Source: an uncultured Lachnospiraceae bacterium
Lineage (GTDB): Bacteria > Bacillota > Clostridia > Lachnospirales > Lachnospiraceae
NCBI GenBank assembly: GCA_910586015.1
Contig: CAJUGJ010000003.1
Span: forward strand, 88,168-152,167
Direction: 5' to 3'
DNA: 64,000 bases
The notes under the pieces are model-generated. The model did no database searches. It had not been told where the DNA came from and worked only from the letters and a program-made list of their open reading frames with translations. Numbering within the stretch: the first letter of the stretch is position 1; every line of letters begins with the position of its first letter. Shown in pieces: positions 52,671 through 62,900 of the stretch. A program made the position numbers and the translations under genes.

Positions 52671-54416
52671 ATGACAGGAAAATTTGAGATTAAGGACAAA
52701 TTTTATGTAAATGGAGAGCCAGTACAACTAATATCAGGAGGAATTCATTATTTTAGAGTAGTTCCAGAGTATTGGAGAGATCGACTGGAAAAACTGAAGA
52801 ATATGGGATGTAATACGGTAGAAACCTATGTACCGTGGAATCTACATGAACCCCAAAAAGGAAACTTTTGTTTTAGTGGAATTGCAGATATTAAGACATT
52901 TATTGAGCTTGCAAAAGAACTTGAACTTTTTGTAATTGTACGTCCCTCTCCTTATATTTGTGCAGAATGGGAATTTGGGGGACTTCCAGCATGGCTTTTA
53001 GCAGAAGATGGAATGAAACTTCGCTGTAGTTATCCACCTTTTTTAAAACATGTAGAGGAATATTATAAGGAATTGTTTCGTATTTTATCTCCGCTACAAA
53101 TCGATCAAGGTGGTCCAATCGTTTTGATGCAGTTAGAAAATGAATATGGTTCATATGGAGAAGACAAAGAGTATTTAAAAGCACTAAAAGAAATGATGAT
53201 AGAGAACGGATTGACTGTTCCATTAGTGACATCAGATGGTCCGTGGGATGATTATTTAAAATGTGGGACACTAAAAGGAGTACATCCAACAGCAAATTTT
53301 GGTTCTGGAGCAGAACGTCAGCTTAAAATTTTAGAAGACTATACAGATGGACCTAGAATGTGTATGGAATTTTGGGTAGGATGGTTTGATTCATGGGGAA
53401 GCGGCAAACATGCAACTTCAGAACTAGAAAAAAATATAGAAGATTTTCGCTATTTTGTTCAAAATGACAATGTAAATATTTATATGTTTGAAGGTGGTAC
53501 TAATTTTGGGTTTATGAATGGTTCTAACTATTACGATCATTTAACGCCAGATGTTACCTCTTATGATTATGATGCTGTATTAACAGAGAGTGGCGGATTG
53601 ACAAAGAAATATGAAGAGTTTCAAAAAATTTTAGCAGAAAAGAAACCACTTCCTAATTTAAAACTTTCTACACAGATTAAGTCAAAAGCATATGGAGTAT
53701 TAAAAGTAGAAGCAAAAACAGGTCTGTTTGAAAACTTAGATAATTTACATACTTTTGTTTCTTCGGTTACTCCTATCTGTATGGAAAAGTTGGGACAAAA
53801 TTATGGATATGTGTTATATGAGTCAGAACTAGACAGCGAACAGGTCATTCAAAAAATCCAGTTAGCAGATGCAAATGATCGTGCACAGATATTTTTAGAA
53901 GAAGAGAAGATTATTACATTATATGATAGAGAGTTGTTAAAAGCACATGAAGTAGAAGTCAAAAATGTCAATCAAAAGAAACTGCGAATCTTAGTAGAAA
54001 ATATGGGGCGGGTCAACTATGGTTTTCTATTAGAAAAGCAGAGAAAAGGAATTGATGGAGGGGTTTGGCTCAACGGACATTTTCATTTTCACTGGAAAAA
54101 TTATTCTCTACCAATGGAACATTTAGAGCAACTGGATTTTACAAAAGGATATACAAAAGGACTTCCAGCTTTTTATCGGTTTACATTAGATGCAGAAGAA
54201 TCTTGTGATACTTATATTGATTTTACCGGATGGGGTAAGGGCTGTGTTTTGATTAATGGATTTATACTTGGACGGTTCTGGGAAATTGGGCCACAAAAAC
54301 GCCTATATCTGCCCGGACCATTGATTCGAAAGGGAAAAAATGAAATTTTGGTATTTGAAACAGAGGGAAAGGCATCCGAAACAATTACATTAGAACAAGA
54401 ACCAAAATTGTCTTAA
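52671..54416 (+). CDS. GH35 beta-galactosidase
   Basis: An enzyme of 581 residues without a signal peptide, so cytoplasmic. GH35 motifs are clear: QLISGGIHYFRVVPEYWRDR, NTVETYVPWNLHEP, acid/base Glu in VLMQLENEYGSYG and nucleophile Glu in MCMEFWVGWFDSWG. C-terminal beta-sandwich domains include ENMGRVNYG and YIDFTGWGKGCVLINGFILG. The open frame extends to 52539 through the terminator and operator; the true start is ATG 52671 after GAGAGG. It should trim terminal galactose from imported oligosaccharides. The GH2 gene follows after 30 bases. Confidence 0.94.
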   Translation: MTGKFEIKDKFYVNGEPVQLISGGIHYFRVVPEYWRDRLEKLKNMGCNTVETYVPWNLHEPQKGNFCFSGIADIKTFIELAKELELFVIVRPSPYICAEWEFGGLPAWLLAEDGMKLRCSYPPFLKHVEEYYKELFRILSPLQIDQGGPIVLMQLENEYGSYGEDKEYLKALKEMMIENGLTVPLVTSDGPWDDYLKCGTLKGVHPTANFGSGAERQLKILEDYTDGPRMCMEFWVGWFDSWGSGKHATSELEKNIEDFRYFVQNDNVNIYMFEGGTNFGFMNGSNYYDHLTPDVTSYDYDAVLTESGGLTKKYEEFQKILAEKKPLPNLKLSTQIKSKAYGVLKVEAKTGLFENLDNLHTFVSSVTPICMEKLGQNYGYVLYESELDSEQVIQKIQLADANDRAQIFLEEEKIITLYDRELLKAHEVEVKNVNQKKLRILVENMGRVNYGFLLEKQRKGIDGGVWLNGHFHFHWKNYSLPMEHLEQLDFTKGYTKGLPAFYRFTLDAEESCDTYIDFTGWGKGCVLINGFILGRFWEIGPQKRLYLPGPLIRKGKNEILVFETEGKASETITLEQEPKLS

Positions 54417-54446
54417 ATGAAAAAATGCTATAGGTGGAGGATAAAA

Positions 54447-56729
54447 ATGGATTTGAATTCGGATTGGAAATTTATTCGTGAAGATGTACCAGACGGCGGT
54501 TATGGTGGATTAGAGGATTCTTCATGGAGAACGGTCAATTTGCCACATGACTGGTCAGTAGAAGAACCTTTTGATAAAAAATGGGCGAGCGGAACAGGAT
54601 ATCTTCCGGGGGGTATCGGATGGTACCGAAAACATATTTTTTTAGCAGAGGAAAGTATAAAGGAATACTGTAGTTTGGAATTTAATGGGGTTTATAACAA
54701 TAGTCAGGTTTGGTGTAATAGCAACTATCTTGGAAAACGTCCTTATGGATATAGTTCCTTTGCCTATGATATCAGTGAGTTTCTTGTACCGGGAGAAAAT
54801 GTGATTGCTGTTCGTGTCAATCATAAGGATATTGCAGATTCTAGATGGTTTACTGGTTCTGGAATTTATAGAGATGTTACTTTGCGTATGACAGGAAGAG
54901 TTCATTTTATAAGACATGGAGTATTTGTATCAACAAAAGAAGTAAATAAAGAGTATGCCAGATTAAAGATCTGCTGGAAAACAGAAGGAGCAAAAGAAAA
55001 TGAAAAAGTAACCATTCGATTTTCTTACCAAAACCACGATGTAATACAGGCTGAGGGCATAGAAGGAGAAACTTTTTTAACAGTAAAAAATCCAAAACTT
55101 TGGTCGCCTGACGATCCTATACTTTCTGAAGTTTTAGCAGAGGTATTTGTAGAGGGAAAAAAGCAGGATGAGATAAGATTTTTCTATGGAATTCGAACAA
55201 TAGAGTTTGATGCAGAGCGTGGATTTTTCCTAAATGGAGTTTCTACAAAATTAAAAGGAGTCTGTGCACATCATGATGCAGGTGTTTTAGGTGCTGCTGT
55301 TCCAAAACAAGTTTGGGCAAGAAGACTTAGAAAATGGAAGGAAATGGGATGCAATGCGATTCGAATGAGCCATAATCCACCAGATCCAAAACTATTAGAT
55401 CTATGTGATGAAATGGGATTTTTAGTAATGGATGAAGCATTTGACGAGTGGGAAGGCTGTAAAAATAAATGGTGGCAAGGGCATAATGTATACCCTCCAA
55501 AACATTATGGATATTCTGAAGATTTTCCACAGTGGCATGAAGCAGATTTAAAGGAACTGATCGAAAGAGATCGTAATCATCCAAGTGTAATTCTTTGGAG
55601 TATTGGCAATGAAATCGATTATCCAAACGATCCATATTGCCATCCTTCTTTTCAGACAATGACTGGAAATAATGATGCAAATAAACCCGAACAAGAAAGA
55701 CGCTATGATCACTTTAAACCCAATGCGAAACGCTTGGAAACACTTGCAAAAAAATTAGTAAAGATCGTGAAACAATATGATACAACAAGACCTGTAACAG
55801 CGGCATTAGCATATCCAGAATTGTCAAATCAAACAGGTCTATCCGATGCTTTAGATATTGTAGGATATAATTATAAAGAACATCTCTATGCTAATGATCA
55901 TAAGACATATCCAAAAAGAGTAATCTATGGAAGTGAAAATTCCAATGATCCAATATGTTGGAAGGCAGTTTCTGAGAAAGAATTTATCAGTGGACAATTT
56001 CTATGGACAGGTGTAGACTTTTTAGGAGAGGCTCATGGCTGGCCAATACGAATTTCTCAGGCAGGAATTTTAACATTGGCAGGATTTGAAAAACCGATGT
56101 ATTATCAGAGAAAAGCTCTATGGACAGATAAACCTTTTGTATACCTTTCAACAAAAAAAATAGATTCAAGATGGCAACCAGAACAAGCACACTGGAATTT
56201 TGAAAATGGACAGGAAATCGAAGTAAATTGTTATACAAATTGCGAAAAAGCAGAACTTTTTTTAAATGGGAAATCGTTTGGAGTAAAGTCACAAGAACTT
56301 GGAAAAATTGTGTGGTTAGTTCCATATAAGACAGGAGAACTTTCGGTAACTGCAAATACCAATGATCAAGAAGTCAGATATACCCTTGAAACAACAAAAG
56401 AACCTGTAACAATTCTTTTACATCCGATTGAAGAAAAAAGGGATATGGATCGACAGGATATTGTACAAGTAGAACTCTTTTTAGCAGATGAAAAAAAGCG
56501 TTTGGTTAGACATCGAGATCTTTTAATAAATGCAAGTCTTTGTGGAGATGGTGTATTACTTGGAATGGAAAGTGGAAGTCCAACGGATCTGACACCTTAT
56601 TGTGAACATACACATCGTACTTTTAATGGACAAATGATTTTATATTTAAGAAGAAATCGAATAGGAGGAATAAAATTAAGAGTATTTTCTCCAGAACAAA
56701 AAGAATTGATGGCAGAATTAGAAATATAG
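54447..56729 (+). CDS. GH2 glycosidase (beta-galactosidase/beta-glucuronidase type)
   Basis: A cytoplasmic enzyme of 760 residues. The N-terminal sugar-binding domain has VNLPHDWSVEEPFD, GIGWYRKHI and SSFAYDISEFLVPGEN-VIAVRV. The barrel has CNAIRMSHNPPDPKLLDLCD, the acid/base Glu in VILWSIGNEIDYP and nucleophile Glu in VIYGSENSND. C-terminal Ig-like domains complete the usual layout. GGAGG ends 7 bases before ATG 54447; the earlier in-frame ATG at 54417 is not supported. It works with GH35 on imported sugars and ends the operon at a strong terminator. Confidence 0.93.
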   Translation: MDLNSDWKFIREDVPDGGYGGLEDSSWRTVNLPHDWSVEEPFDKKWASGTGYLPGGIGWYRKHIFLAEESIKEYCSLEFNGVYNNSQVWCNSNYLGKRPYGYSSFAYDISEFLVPGENVIAVRVNHKDIADSRWFTGSGIYRDVTLRMTGRVHFIRHGVFVSTKEVNKEYARLKICWKTEGAKENEKVTIRFSYQNHDVIQAEGIEGETFLTVKNPKLWSPDDPILSEVLAEVFVEGKKQDEIRFFYGIRTIEFDAERGFFLNGVSTKLKGVCAHHDAGVLGAAVPKQVWARRLRKWKEMGCNAIRMSHNPPDPKLLDLCDEMGFLVMDEAFDEWEGCKNKWWQGHNVYPPKHYGYSEDFPQWHEADLKELIERDRNHPSVILWSIGNEIDYPNDPYCHPSFQTMTGNNDANKPEQERRYDHFKPNAKRLETLAKKLVKIVKQYDTTRPVTAALAYPELSNQTGLSDALDIVGYNYKEHLYANDHKTYPKRVIYGSENSNDPICWKAVSEKEFISGQFLWTGVDFLGEAHGWPIRISQAGILTLAGFEKPMYYQRKALWTDKPFVYLSTKKIDSRWQPEQAHWNFENGQEIEVNCYTNCEKAELFLNGKSFGVKSQELGKIVWLVPYKTGELSVTANTNDQEVRYTLETTKEPVTILLHPIEEKRDMDRQDIVQVELFLADEKKRLVRHRDLLINASLCGDGVLLGMESGSPTDLTPYCEHTHRTFNGQMILYLRRNRIGGIKLRVFSPEQKELMAELEI

Positions 56730-56737
56730 ATAGGAAA

Positions 56738-56788
56738 GGAGCTGTTACACTAAGTAGAAATGATTTCTTAGTGTAACAGCCCCTTTTT
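56738..56788. terminator. Strong terminator of the GH35-GH2 operon
   Basis: GCTGTTACACTAAG (56741-56754) pairs perfectly with CTTAGTGTAACAGC (56767-56780), followed by CCCC and TTTTT. It lies between convergent genes, and its 3' side is 4 bases from the stop codon of the MraY-like gene. Confidence 0.9.
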
Positions 56789-56791
56789 AGC

Positions 56792-57769
56792 TTACATAAT
56801 AAAAAATAAGAGAACAAAAGAGATAAAAGCTTGAAGAATAACAAAACGAAACACCGTTTGCGTATCTGACCATCCAAGATTTTTACGAACATGATCATGA
56901 ATAGGAGTTCTTATATTTGTTAAAATCTTGATTTTTAAAAATCTTTTTAAAGCAACTTTTAATAGACCAAGTCCCCCATCTACAATAAAAACTAAAGCGG
57001 CTGGAATATAAACCAAAGGACTTCCTGTTTTTAATGCTAAAATAGCAATAAAAAATCCAATCGCTCTTGAACCCGCATCACCCATTAATAGTTTACTCGG
57101 TGAAGCATTAAACCAGAGATATCCCAAAATACATACTACCATTAATAGTGTTAATTGACTGTAGGCGGCATGGTGAAGTTTGGAACTAAAGATAATATAA
57201 AAGGTAATTAAAGTAGCAATAGAGATACTTCCGCTTAATCCATCCACTCCATCTGAACAGTTCGTAACATTGATTGAAACCCAAATTAAAATCATAGCAA
57301 GAAAAATAAAAACTGCCTTTGGAAGAGTAATAGAGGTTCCTGTAAGTAAAATAGTAAAAGTCGATGAATTAAAATTTACATAGGTAAAGGCACAAATAAA
57401 GGCAATGACCAGATCAATCAGTCCCTTTTTATATTCTCCCCACGGAGTTTTCGAGCTATCATCAAGATAACCACTTAACATAGCTGCCACAAGCATAATC
57501 AAATAAATAAAAAGTTCTCTAAAGTTATTGTCTTCACTAATTGGAACAAAAAAAAGAGCTAAAAAGGAAAAAACAAGAATAAAAACGATACCCGCTCCTC
57601 GTGGCTTTCCCTGAGATAAAACACCGTTGACTGCAAATGCCCGTCCGCCATCTCTTGGAAGAACTGTCTGAAGAACTTTAAGTAACATACAGGTTAATAA
57701 AAATCCAAGCAAAAGACCGGTAAAGGCAATTCCTTTTGTAAAAGAACTGTCAAAAAGTGAATAAAGCAT
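56792..57769 (-). CDS. MraY-like phospho-sugar transferase (glycosyltransferase family 4), orphan
   Basis: An integral membrane protein of 325 residues with about ten helices. It belongs to the MraY/WecA superfamily, which transfers a phospho-sugar from a UDP-sugar to undecaprenyl phosphate. Motifs: YLDDSSKTPWGEYK for the first Asp pair, NVTNCSDGVDGLSGS (MraY-like NLTDGLDGL with an unusual Cys/Ser substitution), LLMGDAGSRAIG, and TPIHDHVRKNLGWSD, which corresponds to the MraY HHH loop TPIHHHFE. It stands alone, not in a division or cell-wall cluster, so it is probably a second copy or has another acceptor. The gene is convergent with the GH2 operon. Confidence 0.8.
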   Translation of the reverse strand: MLYSLFDSSFTKGIAFTGLLLGFLLTCMLLKVLQTVLPRDGGRAFAVNGVLSQGKPRGAGIVFILVFSFLALFFVPISEDNNFRELFIYLIMLVAAMLSGYLDDSSKTPWGEYKKGLIDLVIAFICAFTYVNFNSSTFTILLTGTSITLPKAVFIFLAMILIWVSINVTNCSDGVDGLSGSISIATLITFYIIFSSKLHHAAYSQLTLLMVVCILGYLWFNASPSKLLMGDAGSRAIGFFIAILALKTGSPLVYIPAALVFIVDGGLGLLKVALKRFLKIKILTNIRTPIHDHVRKNLGWSDTQTVFRFVILQAFISFVLLFFIM

Positions 57770-57902
57770 GATTGATCTCCTCCAAAAGACTTGATGATAT
57801 TTACAAAATAGAAATGTACCTGTTTATTGTACTATAAAAATTTTAGATTGTACAGATACTTTTTCCTAGAACGGAGAAAATTTCCTGATGATTTGTTTTC
57901 TC

Positions 57903-57931
57903 TTGCGAATATATCATAAAACGTTTATAAT
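57903..57931 (+). promoter_or_regulatory. Promoter of the NADAR operon
   Basis: TTGCGA (57903-57908), a 17-base spacer, and a perfect TATAAT (57926-57931), 30 bases before the ATG of the NADAR gene. Confidence 0.75.
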
Positions 57932-57961
57932 AAAAGAAAGATTCACGAAAGGAAAAAAATA

Positions 57962-58852
57962 ATGAAATCGAAATTAAATGAACAAATGTTACCTTGTTGG
58001 TTAGAATATCGCTGGATTAGTCCATCTTCCATTGGATGGCGGATGGGGGTAGGAGAATCGTATCGTTTAAAATGGTTAAAATGGTTGAAAAGTTTACCTT
58101 TAGAGGAACAACAAGATTATATAAAACAATTTCCAGAACCAAAGATGTGGAAGTGGGGAGGACTTTGGGAAGAATCCGAAGAAGAGCCTGAAGAAGATTT
58201 TGGATATGTTAATGAATTTCATTCCGTTACTTTTTGGAATAAAGATGGTATTCCATCTTATTCCTATTCTGATTTGCTAAAGGATGTAGGAAATGGTATG
58301 TCAAAAAGATATCTCCATTTTTGGGGAGCAACTCCAGATAAAAATGGAAGAATTACAAAGAGTTGTCTAAGTCAGTGGTGGATGGAAGATTTCCAAGTAG
58401 ATACTATAACATATTGTTGTATGGAACAATATATGATGGCAGAAAAGGCAAGATTATTTGGTGATAAAAAGATAGAAGAAAAAATTTTACATTGTAATGT
58501 TCCTGGAAAAATAAAAGCATTAGGTCGTAAAGTAGAAGGATTTGAAGAAGACGTTTGGCAAGCTTGTCGCTATTCGATTGTATTAAATGGAAATTATTAT
58601 AAATTTTCACAAAATAAGAGACTGTGGAATTTTTTGAATAAAACAAAAGATACGATTTTGGTAGAAGCAAGTCCTTATGATAGGATTTGGGGTATTGGAC
58701 TTGCAGAGGATAAGAAAGAAGCAGTTCAACCAGAACATTGGAAGGGAATCAATTTATTAGGCTTTGCTTTAATGGAAGTTCGAGAGGAGTTAAGACGAGT
58801 TCTAAAAGGACTAGAAAGTTTTGATAGGCAGAAAAGAGGAGAGAATGAATGA
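57962..58852 (+). CDS. NADAR-domain protein with N-terminal extension
   Basis: A protein of 296 residues. A NADAR (YbiA-like) N-glycosidase domain covers about residues 140-285: the TYCCMEQYMMAEKARLFGDK segment with its Glu, then PGKIKALGRKVEGFEEDVW, KFSQNKRLWNFL and the hallmark EASPYDRIWGIGL. NADAR proteins act on ADP-ribose/NAD-type nucleotides, and some remove ADP-ribose from guanine in DNA. The first 130 residues (CWLEYRWISPSSIGWRMGVG, then acidic EESEEEPEEDFG) form an extra domain. The stop overlaps the next gene by 4 bases (ATGA). Confidence 0.85.
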   Translation: MKSKLNEQMLPCWLEYRWISPSSIGWRMGVGESYRLKWLKWLKSLPLEEQQDYIKQFPEPKMWKWGGLWEESEEEPEEDFGYVNEFHSVTFWNKDGIPSYSYSDLLKDVGNGMSKRYLHFWGATPDKNGRITKSCLSQWWMEDFQVDTITYCCMEQYMMAEKARLFGDKKIEEKILHCNVPGKIKALGRKVEGFEEDVWQACRYSIVLNGNYYKFSQNKRLWNFLNKTKDTILVEASPYDRIWGIGLAEDKKEAVQPEHWKGINLLGFALMEVREELRRVLKGLESFDRQKRGENE

Positions 58853-59769
58853 AACAGATCTACAACAAAAGAAAAATTGAGGGAGTCAGTACAGTTGGAA
58901 TTATCCGAAATGGAGGATACCATGTTTTTGAAATGCCAGTTTATGAAGATGGAAGTTTTGATTGTTGGCATAGAATTGATTTTACAGGACTTCGCAAAGA
59001 TTTAGAACGCCGTTGGCTGGTTTGCCAAGTTCCAGAAGGAGAAAAAATCAGTATCTTTGGGCTTGCAACTATCTTAGTAGAGAAATCAGAATTTTCATTT
59101 AATGAAAAAGAGTATTATAAATATTTAGAACATTTAGTTCATATGATGAACCACAAATTAGAAGGTCTTTATGTAGAAACAGAGGAACAAAAACAAAAGT
59201 GGGAAAGGCATCGTGTAGGCTGGAATGCAAAAGGGAAACCATTTAAAGTACAACATTCGATAGGATACTTTACATTGGATGGAAAAAGTACATGGGTTTT
59301 TTATTCTTCTGATAAAACACAAAATATTGAACTTGCACAGATAACAGCATATGAAGATGGAACTTTCGAATTGGATAAGGAAGAAGGAGAATATAAAACC
59401 TTAGAAGAAATTCAAAAGATGTTTGCAGAAGGGAAATTATTTGCAGAACAAAAAGATTCTGCATGGTTTAATTTGGGGGATTTAGGAAGGGTTTATGGAA
59501 AATTAATCCATGCAGTTAATTCAAAGGAAAAGATAAAAGAGATTGAACAGATTGGACTAGAGTTGACAAAACAGCCAATAGCCTATGATATCTGTGAGAG
59601 TTATTATTATCAGTATTTAAGAAATCCCTGTGAAAGAAATCGCCAGTTATTAAAAGATGCCTATGAAAAAGTGCCAGAACATGAACGCTGTTATTTAGGG
59701 GATATGGATACATTAGATAGTGATTTTCGACGGATTATCTATCATCCTGAAGTCAAAAGAGAAGTTTGA
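58849..59769 (+). CDS. NADAR-coupled protein with internal duplication, unknown
   Basis: A cytoplasmic protein of 306 residues. Two parts look like copies of one small domain: GIIRNGGYHVFEMPVYEDGS near residues 18-37, and GYFTLDGKSTWVFYSSD with ITAYEDGTFELDKE near residues 138-180. The C-terminal 100 residues are helical and acidic. Translation is coupled to the NADAR gene by a 4-base overlap, so the products probably act together, for example as a toxin-immunity or ADP-ribosylation module. I do not recognise the family with certainty. Confidence 0.65.
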   Translation: MKQIYNKRKIEGVSTVGIIRNGGYHVFEMPVYEDGSFDCWHRIDFTGLRKDLERRWLVCQVPEGEKISIFGLATILVEKSEFSFNEKEYYKYLEHLVHMMNHKLEGLYVETEEQKQKWERHRVGWNAKGKPFKVQHSIGYFTLDGKSTWVFYSSDKTQNIELAQITAYEDGTFELDKEEGEYKTLEEIQKMFAEGKLFAEQKDSAWFNLGDLGRVYGKLIHAVNSKEKIKEIEQIGLELTKQPIAYDICESYYYQYLRNPCERNRQLLKDAYEKVPEHERCYLGDMDTLDSDFRRIIYHPEVKREV

Positions 59770-59811
59770 GTTAGCTACTATTTTTTCATTTTTTTCTTTT
59801 GTAAACTATGT

Positions 59812-59817
59812 TATAAT
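59812..59817 (+). promoter_or_regulatory. -10 box of the purL promoter
   Basis: A perfect TATAAT, with only a T-rich stretch and no clear -35 box upstream. Transcription would start near 59824, directly at the base of the predicted pseudoknot. Confidence 0.6.
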
Positions 59818-59826
59818 GAGGGCTAA

Positions 59827-59897
59827 AGTGATTTGTGTCTTTGTGCTGCTTGCCACAAAATCGCTAAGTAAAAATACATAATAGATAAAGCAGCACA
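59827..59897 (+). promoter_or_regulatory. Predicted H-type pseudoknot in the purL leader (candidate riboswitch)
   Basis: Stem 1 pairs AGTGATTTGTG (59827-59837) with CACAAAATCGCT (59854-59865), with one bulged A and one G-U pair. The 16-base loop of stem 1 contains TGTGCTGCTT (59842-59851). This is perfectly complementary to AAGCAGCACA at 59888-59897, giving a 10-bp stem 2 and a classic H-type pseudoknot. The 3' strand of stem 2 ends 15 bases before the likely ATG 59913, so folding could hinder ribosome loading. It matches no purine riboswitch consensus I know. Confidence 0.6.
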
Positions 59898-59912
59898 GAA
59901 ATGGGGATTAGT

Positions 59913-62900
59913 ATGGCTGATGTAAAAAGAATCTATGTGGAAAAAAAGCCTCCTTATGCAGTTCGAGCAAAGGAACTGAAAGAAGAACTAAAAAATTATT
60001 TGGGACTGAAAAATTTGTCTGGTGTTCGTGTGTTAATTCGCTATGATGTAGAAAATATCAGTGAAGAAACCTATCAAAAGGCATTGGGAACAATCTTTTC
60101 TGAACCTCCAGTAGACTTTTTATATGAAGAAAATTTTCCAATATCAGAAAAAGAACATATTTTTTCTGTAGAATATCTTCCGGGACAGTTTGATCAGAGG
60201 GCAGATTCTGCCGAGCAGTGTGTAAAATTATTAAAAGAGAGTGAAGAACCTTTAATTCGCTCGGCAGTTACTTATGTCTTAGAAGGAGAATTATCGGAAG
60301 AAGATTTTGAACGTGTAAAGTCATATTGTATTAATCCAGTTGATTCCAGACAGACAGGAGAAAAAAAGCTAGAAACTTTGGCAACCGTTTTTGAAAGTCC
60401 TGCTGATGTTGCAATCTTAGAAGGATTTTTAGATATGAAGGAAGATGAATTGAAAAAGTTATATGATTCTTTAGGACTTGCTATGACTTTTCAGGATTTT
60501 TTACATATTCAAAACTATTTTAAGACAGAAAAACACACCGATCCTTCTATGACAGAAATAAGAGTATTGGATACATATTGGTCAGATCACTGTCGTCATA
60601 CAACATTTTTAACAGAATTAACCGACGTTTCTTTTGAAGAAGGTACCTATCAAAAACCGATAAAAGATGCGTATGATAAATATGTTTCCGATCGGAAAGA
60701 ATTATATCAAAAAAGAAGTGATAAATATGTTTCCCTAATGGATATTGCACTGATGGGAATGAAAAAACTTCGGGCAGAGGGCAAGTTGGAAGATATGGAA
60801 GTTTCAGACGAAATCAATGCCTGTTCCATCATTGTTCCAGTAGAGATAGAAGGAGTAACAGAAGAATGGCTAGTTTTCTTTAAAAATGAAACCCATAACC
60901 ATCCAACAGAAATTGAACCATTTGGAGGAGCAGCTACTTGCTTAGGTGGAGCAATTCGAGATCCACTTTCAGGAAGAGGTTATGTCTATCAAGCAATGCG
61001 TGTTACAGGAGCAGCAGATCCTACTGTTCCATTAAAAGATACATTAAAAGGAAAACTTCCACAACGTAAAATTGTTACAGGAGCAGCAAAAGGATATAGT
61101 TCTTATGGAAATCAGATTGGACTTGCAACTGGATTAGTAGATGAAATTTATCATCCGAATTATGTAGCAAAGCGAATGGAGATTGGTGCAGTTATGGGAG
61201 CTGCTCCAAGAAAGAATGTTATTAGAGAAAATTCCGATCCGGGAGATATTATTTTACTTTTAGGAGGAAGAACCGGAAGAGATGGTTGTGGTGGAGCCAC
61301 AGGATCCTCAAAAGTACATACTACAGAATCCATTCATACATGTGGGGCAGAAGTACAAAAGGGAAATCCACCAACCGAACGTAAACTTCAAAGATTATTC
61401 CGTCGTAAAGAAGTCAGTAGACTGATCAAAAAATGTAATGATTTTGGAGCAGGCGGGGTGTCCGTTGCGATTGGAGAATTAGCACCGGGACTTAAAATCG
61501 ATCTGGATAAAGTACCAAAAAAATATGCAGGATTAGATGGAACAGAACTTGCTATTTCAGAATCCCAAGAGAGAATGGCTATTGTTGTTGCTCCAAAAGA
61601 TGTAGATCAGATGTTACTTTTTGCAGAAGAGGAAAATTTAGAGGCAGTTGCTGTTGCAGAAGTAACAAAAGAACCAAGACTTGTTATGCAGTGGAGAGGA
61701 AAAGTAATCGTCGATATTTCGAGAGCTTTTTTAGATACCAATGGAGCACATCAAGAAGCAAAAGCAGTTGTTACAATACCAAATAAAGAAGAAAGTTATT
61801 TTAAAAGTGGAGCTTCTTATCCAACTTATGAAGAATCGAAACAAAAGTCTTCGAATGATTTGAAGGAACAATGGCTTACCATGTTATCAGACTTAAATGT
61901 CTGTTCTAAAAAAGGGTTGGTAGAAATGTTCGACTCTTCCATTGGTGCTTCTACTGTGACAATGCCATATGGGGGGCAGTATCAGCTTACTCCAATTCAA
62001 ACTATGGCTGCAAAATTACCAGTGCTACATGGTTCTTGTGATATAGTAACAATGATGAGCTATGGATATGATCCATATCTATCTAGTTGGAGTCCATTTC
62101 ACGGAGCTGTTTATGCAGTTCTTGCCTCTGTGGCAAAAATTGTTGCAGCAGGTGGAGATTTTACAAAGATCCGTTTTACTTTCCAAGAATATTTCCGCCG
62201 TCTTGGAACAGATCCAAAACGCTGGGGTGAACCACTTGCAGCATTACTTGGAGCGTATGATGCACAAATTAAGTTAGGGCTTCCATCTATTGGTGGAAAA
62301 GACAGTATGTCAGGTAGCTTTAATGAAATCGACGTACCACCAACTTTAGTATCCTTCGCTGTAGATATTGCAAAAACAGAGGAGGTAATCACTCCAGAGT
62401 TAAAACAGGCAGGAAATATTCTTGTTCATTTTGAAGTAAAAAAAGACTCCTATGAACTTCCTGACTATGAAAAAGTAAAAACTCTATACACCAATATTAC
62501 TACTTTAATGCGTCGTAAGATAATATGTTCTGCCTATGTCATTGGAGCAAAAGGAATTGCGGAAGCGATTAGCAAGATGGCATTTGGAAATAAATTAGGT
62601 GTCAAACTGCATAATGATCGAGAAAATAGTATATGGTTTTTGCCAGATCCAGGTTCAATTATTGTAGAAATGACAAAACAAGATCTTGCCGTTTTAGATG
62701 AAATGGGGCTGGATTATGATTATTTTGGAGAAGTAATATCAGAACCAATCATTTGTTGTGGAGAAACAAGTTTGACATTAAAAGAGGCATTAGACGCATG
62801 GACAAAGCCATTAGAATCGGTATTCCCAACGAGTTCTGGAGCAGATAAGGAAGAAAAAACTGCTCACAAAAAAACAGCTTTTTATGATGCAAAGACTGTT

